Notes under the pieces: model-generated
Seen by the model: the letters and a program-made list of their open reading frames with translations, nothing else
Database searches by the model: none
Told to the model about the DNA's origin: nothing
Shown: piece by piece, positions 37,627 to 47,611 of the stretch
Position numbering within the stretch: the stretch's first letter is position 1
Layout: every line of letters starts with the position of its first letter
Translations under genes and position numbers: made by a program
NCBI RefSeq assembly: GCF_030272615.1
Contig: NC_081406.1
Span: 112,065,783-112,129,782, forward strand
DNA from: Cryptomeria japonica
Taxonomy: Eukaryota; Streptophyta; Pinopsida; Cupressales; Cupressaceae
Length of the DNA: 64,000 nt
Direction: 5' to 3'

Positions 37627-38075
37627 AAGCATCACTTTGATGAATCTATTGAATATCTTTTGGGGAGTTGATGCTGGAGTGATACACTTAAGAATGTTTT
37701 TCTGAAAGTGTACTGGAAGTAATACTGGAATAATACAAAGAATGTTACAAGGAACATGAATTGAAGACAAATGCTCTAACCGAGACTCAGTTGATATACA
37801 ACAACAGGAAATAACTTCTTACAAAAAGAAATTATATTTTAGTTCTTTTCTTTGTGGCATTGTTGTCAAAGGGGGAGAAGAACTACCATAGGGGGAGAAG
37901 ACTAAGAATATATGGGAGAAGACTGAGAGAAGACTATAGATTGAAATAAAGACTGAAAATAGATGAGAAGTCTAATATATGGGGGAGAGCATTTCAAGCA
38001 TTTCAGAATCACAGCAATCTGAATCTTTTAAAGGTCAAATCGATTGATTTTGCCATCAATGCCAAAGGGGGAGAT
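37627..38075 (+). other. 3' untranslated region of G with several purine tracts
   Basis: Non-coding. The final PPT GCCAAAGGGGGAGAT adjoins the 3' LTR. Upstream are CAAAGGGGGAGAAG near 37868, ATAGGGGGAGAAG near 37889 and ATGGGGGAGAGC near 37980. The same series is in the H remnant. Confidence 0.7.
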
Positions 38076-39600
38076 TGTTGGCAATATTACATTATAGCAG
38101 ACAATGAAAGATTGTTGACATTTCAATAAGGATATTGAGAAGGTTGTTGATGATTATGGACATAACTGATTAAAGATATTTTACTATCTTGATATTATTA
38201 TTTTGTCATTGATGTCAAGAAGTTGATTTTCTAATTCAGTATGATGTTGCCATATCTTGAGAAGTATGATATGAAGATTATAAAGAAGTCGGTAAAGACA
38301 CAGGAAAGAATATGATGAATAAGGGGATAAGTTATTCAATGGGCAACTACTACTGAGTCAGACAATGATGAGATCTTGATGTTTTAGATTGTTTCAACAT
38401 CATACATATGTTGTAAAATGTAAAGGTTAATACTATACTATGTTATCAGGCAAAGAACCTAGTCGGTAAACCCTAAGGAACGTAGTCGGTAAACCCTAAG
38501 GTTATCGCTATCGGTTATTGAAGGCAGAATGTCTACTGAGTGAAGTTTAGTATTCACCGAGTTGTAACCGAGCTATAACAGAATGCATTAAATGTTTACA
38601 TGTGATATTTAATGAAAGAAGCTAATGAGCTGGAGTGGATCAATGATTGGTAAGCCGTGGAAGAAGTTTGTTAATGAATCTAAGGCAATGGAAAGTTAGT
38701 AGGAAGATCTATAGCTCAAATTGAACCGCATTACCCTAACACAAGTTCCAAGGTGAATGTGCAAGTTCTAAGGCGGGGTAAAACATTTCTAGATCGAAAG
38801 ATACAATGAACCTGGACAAGATTGAAGATTTGATGGCTATGATTGATCATGGGAAATGTGATCAAGGAGATTAAGCGGTTAGAAGATTGTTTATAAATAG
38901 GAAACTGTTGATAAAAAATGTATGCGGGCAAGTGTATGCACAGGGATGCTACATAGTGATTACCGAGCACAGAAGCTTGAAGATCTATTAGAATAACAGA
39001 GTATTGATGCCCAACAGATAGACAAGATTAGTTCTATGTCTATATTGTATTGAACAAATAGGAATCTGCTTTAACATTTTAGATGTGAAGTTGCAGATAG
39101 ATTTTCATTACTGTTATTTTGTGAAAGTGATAGGAAATCTCTTAACCGAGTGGACTTAATAGTCTTATATGTAAATCCTCTAGCAAGGTGACATTCTAAT
39201 TGAGTGTTTGAAATCCTTTGATAAGGTCACTTCTAACAAAGTGAAGATCCTAACAAATATGAGGGAAATCCCTTAACCGGGTCACATCTAGCAATGTGTT
39301 TGTAATCTTTAACAGGATTTGCTTTTAACTAAGCATACTCTAGAAGGGTATATTTCTTAGTGGGTCCAAAATCCCAAAGTGGTTTTTCCCTATTTGGGTT
39401 TCCACACTAAATCTGGTGTTATGAGGTTTATATTGTTCATATGCTTTTGAGTTTGCATGTTTGACAATTTTTGGTTATATAACTGATATATGTGTTACTG
39501 AGGTTGAATCTGGTGTTTTTATGGATGATTAAGTTTGTATGATTCACCCCCCCTCTCATCTTGTTGGGTATTGGATCTGTACTTATATTAAGTATCAGAA
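38076..39600 (+). repeat. 3' LTR of G, lacking its last six bases
   Basis: Aligns with 31838-33368 and ends at AAGTATCAGAA, without the final TTATCA. H sequence follows at once. TATAAATA is at 38892-38899. Confidence 0.85.
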
Positions 39601-40784
39601 CACCTTATTAGAAGTGACCTTGTTAAAGGATTTCAAACACTCAATCAAAATGTCACCTTGCTAGAGGGTTTTATAAATAAGACTCTTAAGTCCACTCGGT
39701 TAAGAGATTTTCTGTCACTTCACAAAATAACAGTAATAAAATTCTATCTGCAACTTCACATCTAAAAATGCTAAAGCAGATTCTTATTTGCTCAATACAA
39801 CTTAGTCATAAGACTTATCTTGTCCATCTGCTGGGCTCTATACTCTATTATTCCAACAGATCTTCAAGCTCCTATGCTCGGTAATCACTATGTAGCATCC
39901 ATGTGCTTACACTTGCCCGCATACATTGTTTATTAATAGTTCCTTATTTATAAACAATTTGCCAACCACTTAATCTCCTTGAACACATATCCCATGATCA
40001 ATCATAGCCATTAGATCTTCAAATTTTACCAAGTTCAATGTATCTTCGATCTGAAAATGTTTTACCCCACCTTGGAACTTGCATACATTTCTTGTAACTT
40101 TTGCTAGGGTATTGCGGTTCAATCTGAACTATAGATCTTCCTACCGATTTTCCTTTGTCATAGATTCTTTAACAAACTTCATGCATGACATACCAATAAT
40201 TTAATCATAACCAGCTTATCAACTTCCTTCATTAAATAATACTTTTATTCATTCAATATGTCCTGTTATTTCTCGGTTGCAACTCGGTAAATACTAAACT
40301 TCACTCGGTAGACATTCTGCCTTCATTAACCAATAGCGATAACCTTAGGGTTTACCGACTAGGTTCCTTAGGGTTTATCGACTAGGTTCCTTAGGGTTTA
40401 CCGACTAGGTTCTTTGCTCGGTAACATAGTATAGTATTAACCTTACAATCAATAACATATGTAGGCTATCAAAACAATCTAAACATCATGATCTCATCAG
40501 TGTCTAACTCAGTAGTAGTTGCCCGATGAATAACTGATTCCTCTCCTTATTCATCACATTCTTTCTATGTCTTTTACTGAAATCTTTATACTCACCAAAT
40601 CATACTTCTTAAGATATGGCAACATCATACTGAATTAGAAAATCAATTTCTTGACATCAATGACAAAATAATAATATTAGGACAGTAAACATCCTTTATT
40701 AGTTATATCTATAATCATCAACAACCTTCTCAATATCCTAATTGAAATGCCAACAATCTCCCCTTGTCTGTTATAATGCCAACA
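39601..40784 (-). repeat. Partial 5' LTR of H
   Basis: Begins at the equivalent of 30493 in the other LTR, so 362 bp of its R/U5 end are gone. The outer end reads, on minus, TGTTGGCATTATAACAGAC and 29 bp later repeats TGTTGGCATTT. This double start resembles the G LTR but is absent from the H 3' LTR. TSD CATCC follows at 40785. Confidence 0.75.
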
Positions 40785-42642
40785 CATCCACACCCTCGCC
40801 TAGAAGGACTAGACAAAAACAATAGGCAGTGAGGTCTTTGTTTAGAAAGACAACACCAAAGAAAAAATTGACACCAAAGAAGGAGAAGACTAAACAAAAC
40901 ATGGCCCCTCTTGACAAATTGCTAAATGAAATCACAAAGGAAGGGAAACTCAAGAACATAGGAAATGTCTATGATACACTATCAACAGATGAAAAAGAAC
41001 AAGTTGAAAACAATGTCATTTTACACATGGACATCTATAAGAAGTTCTTAATGGAAGTGATAGATGAACTACCAGATGAATTGTTCAAAAGACTAGAAGC
41101 AAGAAGACAAGCTGTTGTAGAGCTTGATAAGAAAATCAAAATTGAAAAGTTACTTGTTGTTTACCTAGTAAACTCACCTAAGGAGATAGATGACTTAATT
41201 GTAGAAGCCAACCGGTCAGTATTCTCTACTGCACACTGGCATATTACATTAATGGTTGGAAGAGTGAATGAAGTAATAGAGGAAACAAAAAATGCATGGG
41301 ACATATTCCTTGTTGAGAAAGAAAAATAGGAAGAGTATAGGAACCCCAAACCAATAAAGATATACCAGAAGGAGAAGGACAAAGGAAAAGGAAAGGTTGG
41401 TGGACCTCCGAGCATCAAAGTAAAAGACAACTTACTCCCACTGTCTCCAATTACATCACCGGTAATAACTATTGAAGATCAACCAACAGATGAGAGTACG
41501 GACATAGAGGATACAAATCCTAACCCTGAGGTACTATACACAGTTGATGTTGATACACAAAAGGTCAACATTATGATAGACAAAGATACAACTGGCAAGA
41601 CAGATATGGCTAGTGAGCCACCAACAATTGACATCATTGACAATACTGAAAGAAAAGTTGAAGTTGATAACACAGAGCAACAAACAGAGAGAAAAGCAGA
41701 GCAACAGGCTCCGGAATAGGAATAGATTCAAATGGAAACAGTGCCACCGGCAACAAGAGAAAAACAAAAACCCTTGCTTAGACTGACCTACTAGAGGTCA
41801 CTACAAGCTTGGTTACTTCCTCCACTGGGAAAATTCAGAATGTTGGTTCCTCCTCAGCAGGTTACAAATTAACAAATGTAACTGAAGTACTTTTGGACTC
41901 CATCAAAAGGATATCAGATTGTAGTTCACAGGCTTATAAAGCTATAGTTGACACAATCCTAATTTTGAAAATGATAGCTCCTAACTGTAACATAGACAAT
42001 AAGGATTCTTTAAGCCAACTTGAAACTTTGTGTAGATACATCACTGAGAACACAGTGACTATTGAGAAAATAAAGGAAGAGGCATTGAAGGATAAGTTAG
42101 AAATTGAAAAGCAAAAATTCTTTGAAGATCAGATAAAGAAGTGTACTAAGGAATTTGACACACTTCTACCAGAACTATGTAACTTATTGAAGGAATTTAA
42201 AACTTTGTACAAAGATACTTGCAAGACAAACTTTTTGACAGTAGACATAGATAAGAAAATGAGCAAGGTACAGGATGAAATCAATAAACTTGCTGATAAT
42301 TTTGTTAACTCACCTGATACATTATCATTTTTTGAACAAAGGATAACAATTTTTGAGGAAGAATTACTTAAGTTAGAAAGAGAAAAGGAGAGAATAGTAA
42401 ATAAGGCAAAGAATTTGAGACTAAGACTGAGTCCAAGATTGGACTATCTAGTATCATTATGGAAGGAAATATCTGAGGCACTAGTACAGGGACAGAGAAC
42501 ACCGGCAGAGCATATGCAGCACCTCACCGGTATAGTTCAAAGAATAGGGATAGCAATAAAGGAAAACAAGAAGTTTATGGAAAGGACAAACTTGATTTTG
42601 GGAGATCTTTTTCAAATTGTAACCACCCAGTTACAAGGTTGA
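40785..42642 (+). pseudogene. ORF2 of element D, C-terminal half
   Basis: Resumes ORF2 after H: the CATCC duplication lies within codons for S-T-P before SPRRTRQKQ. Segment 40829-41329 is helical and charged (YDTLSTDEKEQVENNVILHM) and matches I at 7915-7451. An acidic linker with stops follows, then a frame change near 41790. Segment 41809-42642 is a long coiled coil (residues about 60-200) that matches I at 6965-6531 weakly. No catalytic motif. The full ORF2 would be over 1000 residues, about the room pol would take in an autonomous element. Confidence 0.6.
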
Positions 42643-42855
42643 GACTACAACTCTACTGACATCTTGACAACCTTTGTCATTGATGCCAAAGGGGGAGTAG
42701 TAGTATGAGAAAATAAATGGCAAAAGACTTATCTACTCAGGGGAGCTCTTATATTTTTGGTAACATATTTTTGGAAACATTTTTTTTTATTACAAGTTTT
42801 GGATACAGTTTTGAATTTTCTCATGAGTGTTGCCATCAATGCCAAAGGGGGAGAT
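42643..42855 (+). other. 3' untranslated region and PPT of D
   Basis: Two copies of the block ATGCCAAAGGGGGAG lie at about 42684-42699 and 42838-42853; the second adjoins the 3' LTR and is the working PPT. No coding sequence. Confidence 0.75.
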
Positions 42856-43649
42856 TGTTGGCATATGCACACTCCAATGAGACATTGTAGGTGATTGAAG
42901 GTTTTGTCATTGATGGCAACCTTACAATCCTATGGCATCAGCAAGGCATTACACCGACACTAGCAAGATCAGACTCTACACCGACACTCAGACCACCGAC
43001 ACCAACAGAGAAAGGAAGCATACCGACACAGAGGCCGACAAGATTTTTTGTTGTAATATATTTTGTTTATTATTTTTAAAATCATTGTAAGCCGACTTGG
43101 CAAGTTGTAAAATGACTCTTATATAAGAGAGATCATTGTAGGACATTTAATAATGAAAAGAAGAGGAATGGTAGAATGTAATTAGGTAGACCTATTATGC
43201 GAAATACAGGTTAAAGGGTTTATGTAAGAAGCAAAGTAGAAACCGGTATTGGATCTAGCATTATAGATGCTATTTTGAAGCAGTACAAGACACTAGATTT
43301 GTATAATCCACGTTGTAAGTCAGTGAGCTCTAGACACTTGGCCTTCCTGCATGTGCAGGCCCCTCTTGTAAGTAATATTCTCTTATTGGCCAGTAAGTGA
43401 ATACTGTGGGTCACAAATCCCACCGAGGTTTTTCCCACACCGGGTTTCCTCGTTAAAACATTGTGTTATGGTGTGTTTTTCATGTGGATGTTTTTAATTC
43501 TATTTATTGCATTATTTCTTGCATATCGGTACACAGTATTAATATGTTCTACATGTTTTAAGTTAAGAAATTCTATTAACCGGTTAGATACTGATTCACC
43601 CCCCCCCCCCCCCCCCCCCCCTTTCTCAGTATATGTGGGAATCCTAACA
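42856..43649 (+). repeat. 3' LTR of D
   Basis: Pairs with 26468-27261. It has small indels near 43330-43380 and a long C run. It ends GGGAATCCTAACA. Confidence 0.85.
43599..43621 (+). repeat. 23-C homopolymer in the 3' LTR of D
   Basis: The same place in the 5' LTR has seven C. The run follows TGATTCA and precedes TTTCTCAG. It is either slippage in the genome or a sequencing/assembly artefact. Confidence 0.8.
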
Positions 43650-43829
43650 GTTTCAACCTTTTGACTTGATGAGGAAGGATTTTGAATTAGATCCTTTGAA
43701 TCATGACTTGAATTGGATTGGATTTATGCTATGGATACCCCTTGGGAGATTGTGTTATTAAGTAGAGATGGTGTGGATTGGTCTTGTGTGCCTTCAAGGG
43801 ATGATGAAATGGTGGATAGATATGGTTTA

Positions 43830-44060
43830 TTTGGATTTTTGTTGAAAGGGATTTGATTTTGGTTGAAAGGAGTGTGATTTTGGGTGAAAGAGGTTTAATT
43901 TCAGTTGAATGAATTTTGATTTGGACTTTGGTTGAAAAGGGTTTGATTTTGGTTGAAAGAGGTTTGAATGTCGAGTTGGTGTGAATTTTGATTTGGAATT
44001 TGATTGAATGGGGTTTGATTTTGGTTGAAAGAGATACTTTTAATGTTGGGTTGAAAGAAG
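43830..44060 (-). repeat. Degenerate tandem repeat in the J ORF
   Basis: On the plus strand, units of roughly 20-24 bp built from GATTTTGGTTGAAAG with variable spacing. They encode the FNQNQ repeats on the minus strand. Confidence 0.6.
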
Positions 44061-44454
44061 GTTGACATGACTCTAATGTTGGTTGAACTGAGGTAGGAAT
44101 GATTTTGTTGAAGAATGAAGGTTGGCATGTTTGAATGGTCTCACAAGAAAAAGGAGGTTGGCCTGAGAATGATTCCCTCATGGTTATCACCTCCCTCATC
44201 ATATTTTCTAACCAAACCCTATGGTTGCTAGGACTAGTCATGTCTCTTAGTTGTTATTACAAAGTATTGATTTGTTGAGCTAAGATTTCTATGGATGGTG
44301 ATGGAATAGGAATGGAAGGGGTGAAATCTTCACCTTCCCTACGAAATGCATAACGACAATCCATGATGTTTGTTTGATTGGTTTGGACCTAGGATCACAA
44401 CATGTAAGATGTTTTCTCAATTTCTAGAATATTGCAATGTTTGATTAATTTGTT

Positions 44455-44585
44455 GATCTTGACAAGCTTGTTTGCTGTGAGGATTTGATCTTGTTGATAT
44501 TGAAACTTGACTTTGTTGAGGGGTTTGATCTTGTTGATGTTGAAACTTGACTTTGTTGAAGGATTTGATCTTGTTGATGTTGTTG
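44455..44585 (-). repeat. 57-bp tandem repeat in J
   Basis: Two full units and a partial third of TTTGATCTTGTTGATRTTGA followed by AACTTGACTTTGTTGARGG. They encode the repeated peptide QSQVS-STRSNP on the minus strand. Confidence 0.65.
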
Positions 44586-44725
44586 ACTAAACCTGGTTGA
44601 GATTCCACTTTGTTTTTGGTATTTCCTAAAATGTTTGAATTTGGTGAAATGTAGCAAAGGACACAACAAACACATAAAAAAGAATAATAACACAGAAAAA
44701 AGACTTGTTTAAAGAACTTTTTCAA

Positions 44726-45194
44726 ATTCTCATGAATGCTGGAGTCTTTTCCAAAACCCCATTTTGTTTTTCAATGTAATTGGTCAATCGATAGCACATC
44801 AAACAAACTCTCCTAATGGTCAAAAGGTCACAAGTATTACCATAGCCCACAACTTGATACTCCGTCAACTCAAACAACCCTGTCACACCCTAGGGTGCGC
44901 CCATTTTTTTATCTTTTTCTGGAAATTAGACCAAAGAAGATTGTTCCTCAATTGGCCCATTATCCTAAGAGATATATGGTTAGTGTCTTGGGGGCAGATT
45001 CTTCCCTACCCTTGCATTGTGATAATCCAAGTGTCTGGTCGCTGACTCAGTTGGGCTTCTAATTTTTAAAGTGTTTCTAAAGGGTTTCGATCGAGTGGTC
45101 ACAATCAGTAGCGTTTTACACTCCGTTGAGGTAGGCCTCATAGTCTATAGAGGTTACGCTCTATAGATTTTAGCGTACCATATAGGAACTGAGG
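44726..45194 (-). other. Leader segment of J, left of K
   Basis: No supported gene. The frame 44764-45045 on the plus strand has no domain. A short inverted pair, GTCTATAGAGGTTACGCTC then TATAGATTTTAGCG, is near 45140-45180. Confidence 0.35.
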
Positions 45195-45199
45195 GATAC

Positions 45200-46755
45200 T
45201 GTAGCTAGGAAATCGGAAATCATCACAAAGAAATCAAAACTAAACTAGCTCAATCACAAAAGCTCAAATGTAATGATCTATCCTAAACACACTCAATAAA
45301 GACATGAAAGCAAAACATTCAAAACTAAAGACTAAGCAAACCAAATGTAGATCTGAATGCTTCCTTCATGTGGCTCCATTGTCCTTCTTACTTCTCCAAA
45401 TAGCCTTTGTTTATGGATCTCACCTTCAAGTGCATAAACCTAATGTGAAAGCAAGTAGACAAGATATTGGTGCGAGAGTACTCGAAGTGTGATTGATTTG
45501 ACAAAGTGATTAGAAATTCGATAATCTGATTATTTGGGATTGAAGAAATTCATCCAATTTATAGACAATTTGGAGGAATGATCAAATTAGCATGATTCAA
45601 TTCAAATGGAAATTGCAAAGCAAAAATGTCAATTATGACAATTTATGACAAATTATGCACTTTCTATGCAAAATTTGATTGATTGATAATTCATGACAAA
45701 TTATGACAAATTTCTATGTCAAATTGATTGATTGTCAATTATGACAAATTATGACAAATTGAAATGTCATTCCCATGAAATTAGGAGAAAAATAGGAGGG
45801 AATTGAAAATAGATGAATTAGAAATTAGGAAATTAGAAAATGAGGAAAATTAGGAATTAAGAAATTAGGTAAATTAATTAATAATTTGTCATTTATTAAT
45901 TAATTCACAAAAAAGAGGAATAATTAGTTAGTCAATTAAATAAACATTTAATTGTGACATGAAGACTTAGGATAAATAAATAATTTATTAATCCTAGAGG
46001 AAGAAATGACAAACAAGGTTAAATGATTAAATCATGAAACCCTAGAAGATGAATTAGCAATGCAAGGATGACAATTAGGTCCTGATGTAAGATTAATTTG
46101 ATGTCGATTCGATCGTGATTTTGAATTGATAAATGACCAATGCTGATAAATGATTTGATTGATAAATGCGCCAATTGACGAGGAACAATGACTAATTGAT
46201 CCAAATTGACATAATTGAGACAGACAACGATCGATGGCAAATTGATCGTAAAATGACAAAATTGACAAGAGGATGAGGATCGATGAAAAAATAGATTGCA
46301 AGATGACAAGATTGAAAAATGACCATGATCAATGACAAATCGATCGCAAAATGACAAGATTGAACATGACAACGATTGATGACAAATCGATCGCAAAACG
46401 ACAAGATTGAAAATGATAAGGATTGATGACAAATCGATCGCCAGATGATAAGATTGATAAGAGGACAATACCCTAATTAGGATTGATGATGTCCAAAATG
46501 ATGACAAATGAGCACACACATTGATGCGACAGGATAAGATTGACCAAAATCATGACTGAAGATTGTTGTCGACAAGACCAAATTTGAAGGCAAGATGAAT
46601 GAAGAATGCAGAAGAATGACTTGATGCTCGCAAATGATAAAGACCAAGCACGTGACATAGGAGAAATGTTAATGCGACGCAAAAACCTAAAATGAGGCAA
46701 TGCACAAATGTTAAAATATGATTCCACAAGTGTTGACCATTTTTAGACGTCTACA
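45200..46755 (-). repeat. 3' LTR of K
   Basis: Minus-strand start TGTAGACGTCTAAAAATGG, end CCTAGCTACA. A TATAAATT box is at 45556-45563. The U3 holds a tandem repeat (46224-46460). The frame 46019-46519 and other open frames here are products of that repeat; nearly the same frames recur in the other LTR. Confidence 0.85.
46224..46460 (-). repeat. Tandem repeat in the U3 of K, left copy
   Basis: Four to five imperfect units of about 50 bp containing GATGACAAATCGATCGCAAAA and TGACAAGATTGA on the plus strand. They lie upstream of the TATA box in the direction of transcription. The other LTR has the same array at 59133-59369 with more CG dinucleotides kept. Confidence 0.7.
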
Positions 46756-47294
46756 TTTTGTCCCTCTTTGAGACAATGCGATTTTAAGCATTGTTTCAAA
46801 GAACAATAATAAAAATGCCCCAGACAATGATAATGACATATACATGCCCCCTCGAGGAATTGGCCGGAAACATGCAGAAAAGAGGCCAATTGATCGATAA
46901 TAATGATAGAAAATGATAGGTTCGAACGGATGGACAATCAGAGATCGGATACATGAAGGACAAGCAATTGATGGTGCAAAAGACCATGACCAGCATGAGA
47001 TGGAGAGGGTGCACGTCCATCTATGTACTAACAAAGATCTATAAATGAGACTAAGAGAGTGAAAATTGCTCATTTGCACTAGCCAAAGAGGAGAATTTGT
47101 TGCTCTGGAAAAGGACATTTGCAGAGAGATGGCGAACATTCCAATGGTAGATCACCTCAGAGAACATGTACGCACTTACAAATGACTGGACGACGTGGGA
47201 GCAGCGGTATGTATCTCGAAAACCCATATTTTCAATTTCATGAATTTGACTGGCTTGCAGGACATTGCGGGGCCCACAGGGAATGCAAAAACTG
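46756..47294 (-). other. PPT and 3' flank of K
   Basis: Minus-strand CAAAGAGGGACAAAA precedes the LTR and is the likely PPT, like that of J. The first few hundred bases resemble J at 22358-22480 (AAGCATTGTTTCAAAG, then ATGCCCC). No gene supported; 46711-47139 on the minus strand has no domain. Confidence 0.55.
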
Positions 47295-47416
47295 ACTTCT
47301 GCGCTTGTGTAGGGTGAATTCTGCGCTTATGTAATGTCTTCTATGCTTGTGTAAGGGTACACAAGCGTAGGTTATGCTACACAGGCATAGGAGTTAGCAC
47401 ACAGGCGCAGTTGTGC
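47295..47416. repeat. Inverted cluster of 20-bp units in K
   Basis: Three units like CTTCTGCGCTTGTGTAGGG on the plus strand are followed by three in reverse, like TACACAAGCGTAGG and ACACAGGCGCAG. The block could fold into a hairpin. Related units recur at 57861-57997 in the reverse-unit direction. Confidence 0.65.
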
Positions 47417-47611
47417 ATTGGTAACTCAATTTTGGTCAAAAATGGAATGCGAATGATCCGAAAAAGGGGGGATAAGGGTAGGATAGGTCAAAATAGATAA
47501 AGAACACCCTGATTTGGCCATGAAACAAGGAAATGTAGCCCATAGGAGCAAACCCTAATACTAACAAAAAATGCCCCAATTGTGATGCAAAGTCGACAGT
47601 ATCCATTGATC

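Larger units (their letters stand above)
31838..39600 (+). mobile_element. Element G: copia LTR retrotransposon with gag-pol remains
   Basis: Plus-strand copia element: 5' LTR 31838-33368, PBS 33371-33382, polyprotein 33433-37626, purine-rich 3' region, 3' LTR 38076-39600. Domain order protease, integrase, reverse transcriptase, RNase H is diagnostic of Ty1/copia. The left flank pentamer is ATTTC; the right one is lost because the last six bases of the 3' LTR and adjacent H sequence were deleted. It is the only element here with pol. Confidence 0.9.
30131..40784 (-). mobile_element. Element H: copia-type element reduced to LTRs around G
   Basis: Minus-strand remnant inserted in ORF2 of D with the perfect duplication CATCC (30126-30130 and 40785-40789). 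Left is its 3' LTR (30131-31624) and 207 bp of internal 3' end. Right is a partial 5' LTR (39601-40784). All other internal sequence is missing and element G sits in its place, in the opposite direction. The LTRs are relatives of those of G. Confidence 0.8.
26468..43649 (+). mobile_element. Element D: best preserved ORF1/ORF2-family LTR element
   Basis: Plus-strand element in J with flanks GTTTT (26463-26467) and GTTTC (43650-43654), a duplication with one change. It has 5' LTR 26468-27261, PBS 27264-27275, ORF1, a spacer, ORF2 split by element H, a PPT at 42843-42855 and 3' LTR 42856-43649. Its own length without H is 6.5 kb. Ends, PBS and PPT are of copia type, yet no protease, integrase, reverse transcriptase or RNase H is present. 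It must have been mobilised by another element, possibly a copia element like G, which shares TGTTGGC ends, PBS and PPT. Confidence 0.85.
43655..44725 (-). pseudogene. Gag-like ORF of J, N-terminal part
   Basis: Minus-strand frames 44241-43729 and 44128-43901, and further upstream 44725-44417. They are low-complexity: repeated FNQNQTPFNQ and QQDQ/QSQVS peptides from DNA units listed separately. The 44241 frame opens MTSPSNHRVWLENMMREV, the only part of ordinary composition. It corresponds in position to K at 53825-54370, whose peptide is also Gln/Asn/Pro-rich. Function unknown; a gag-like structural role is a guess from position. Element D cuts it from its C-terminal part. Confidence 0.45.

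Noticed and set aside
44764-45045. 93-codon plus-strand frame before K
   Set aside because: No recognisable motif and it lies antisense to the J leader.
46019-46519. 166-codon minus-strand frame in the K LTR
   Set aside because: It is produced by the U3 tandem repeat; a similar but differently broken frame occurs in the other LTR.
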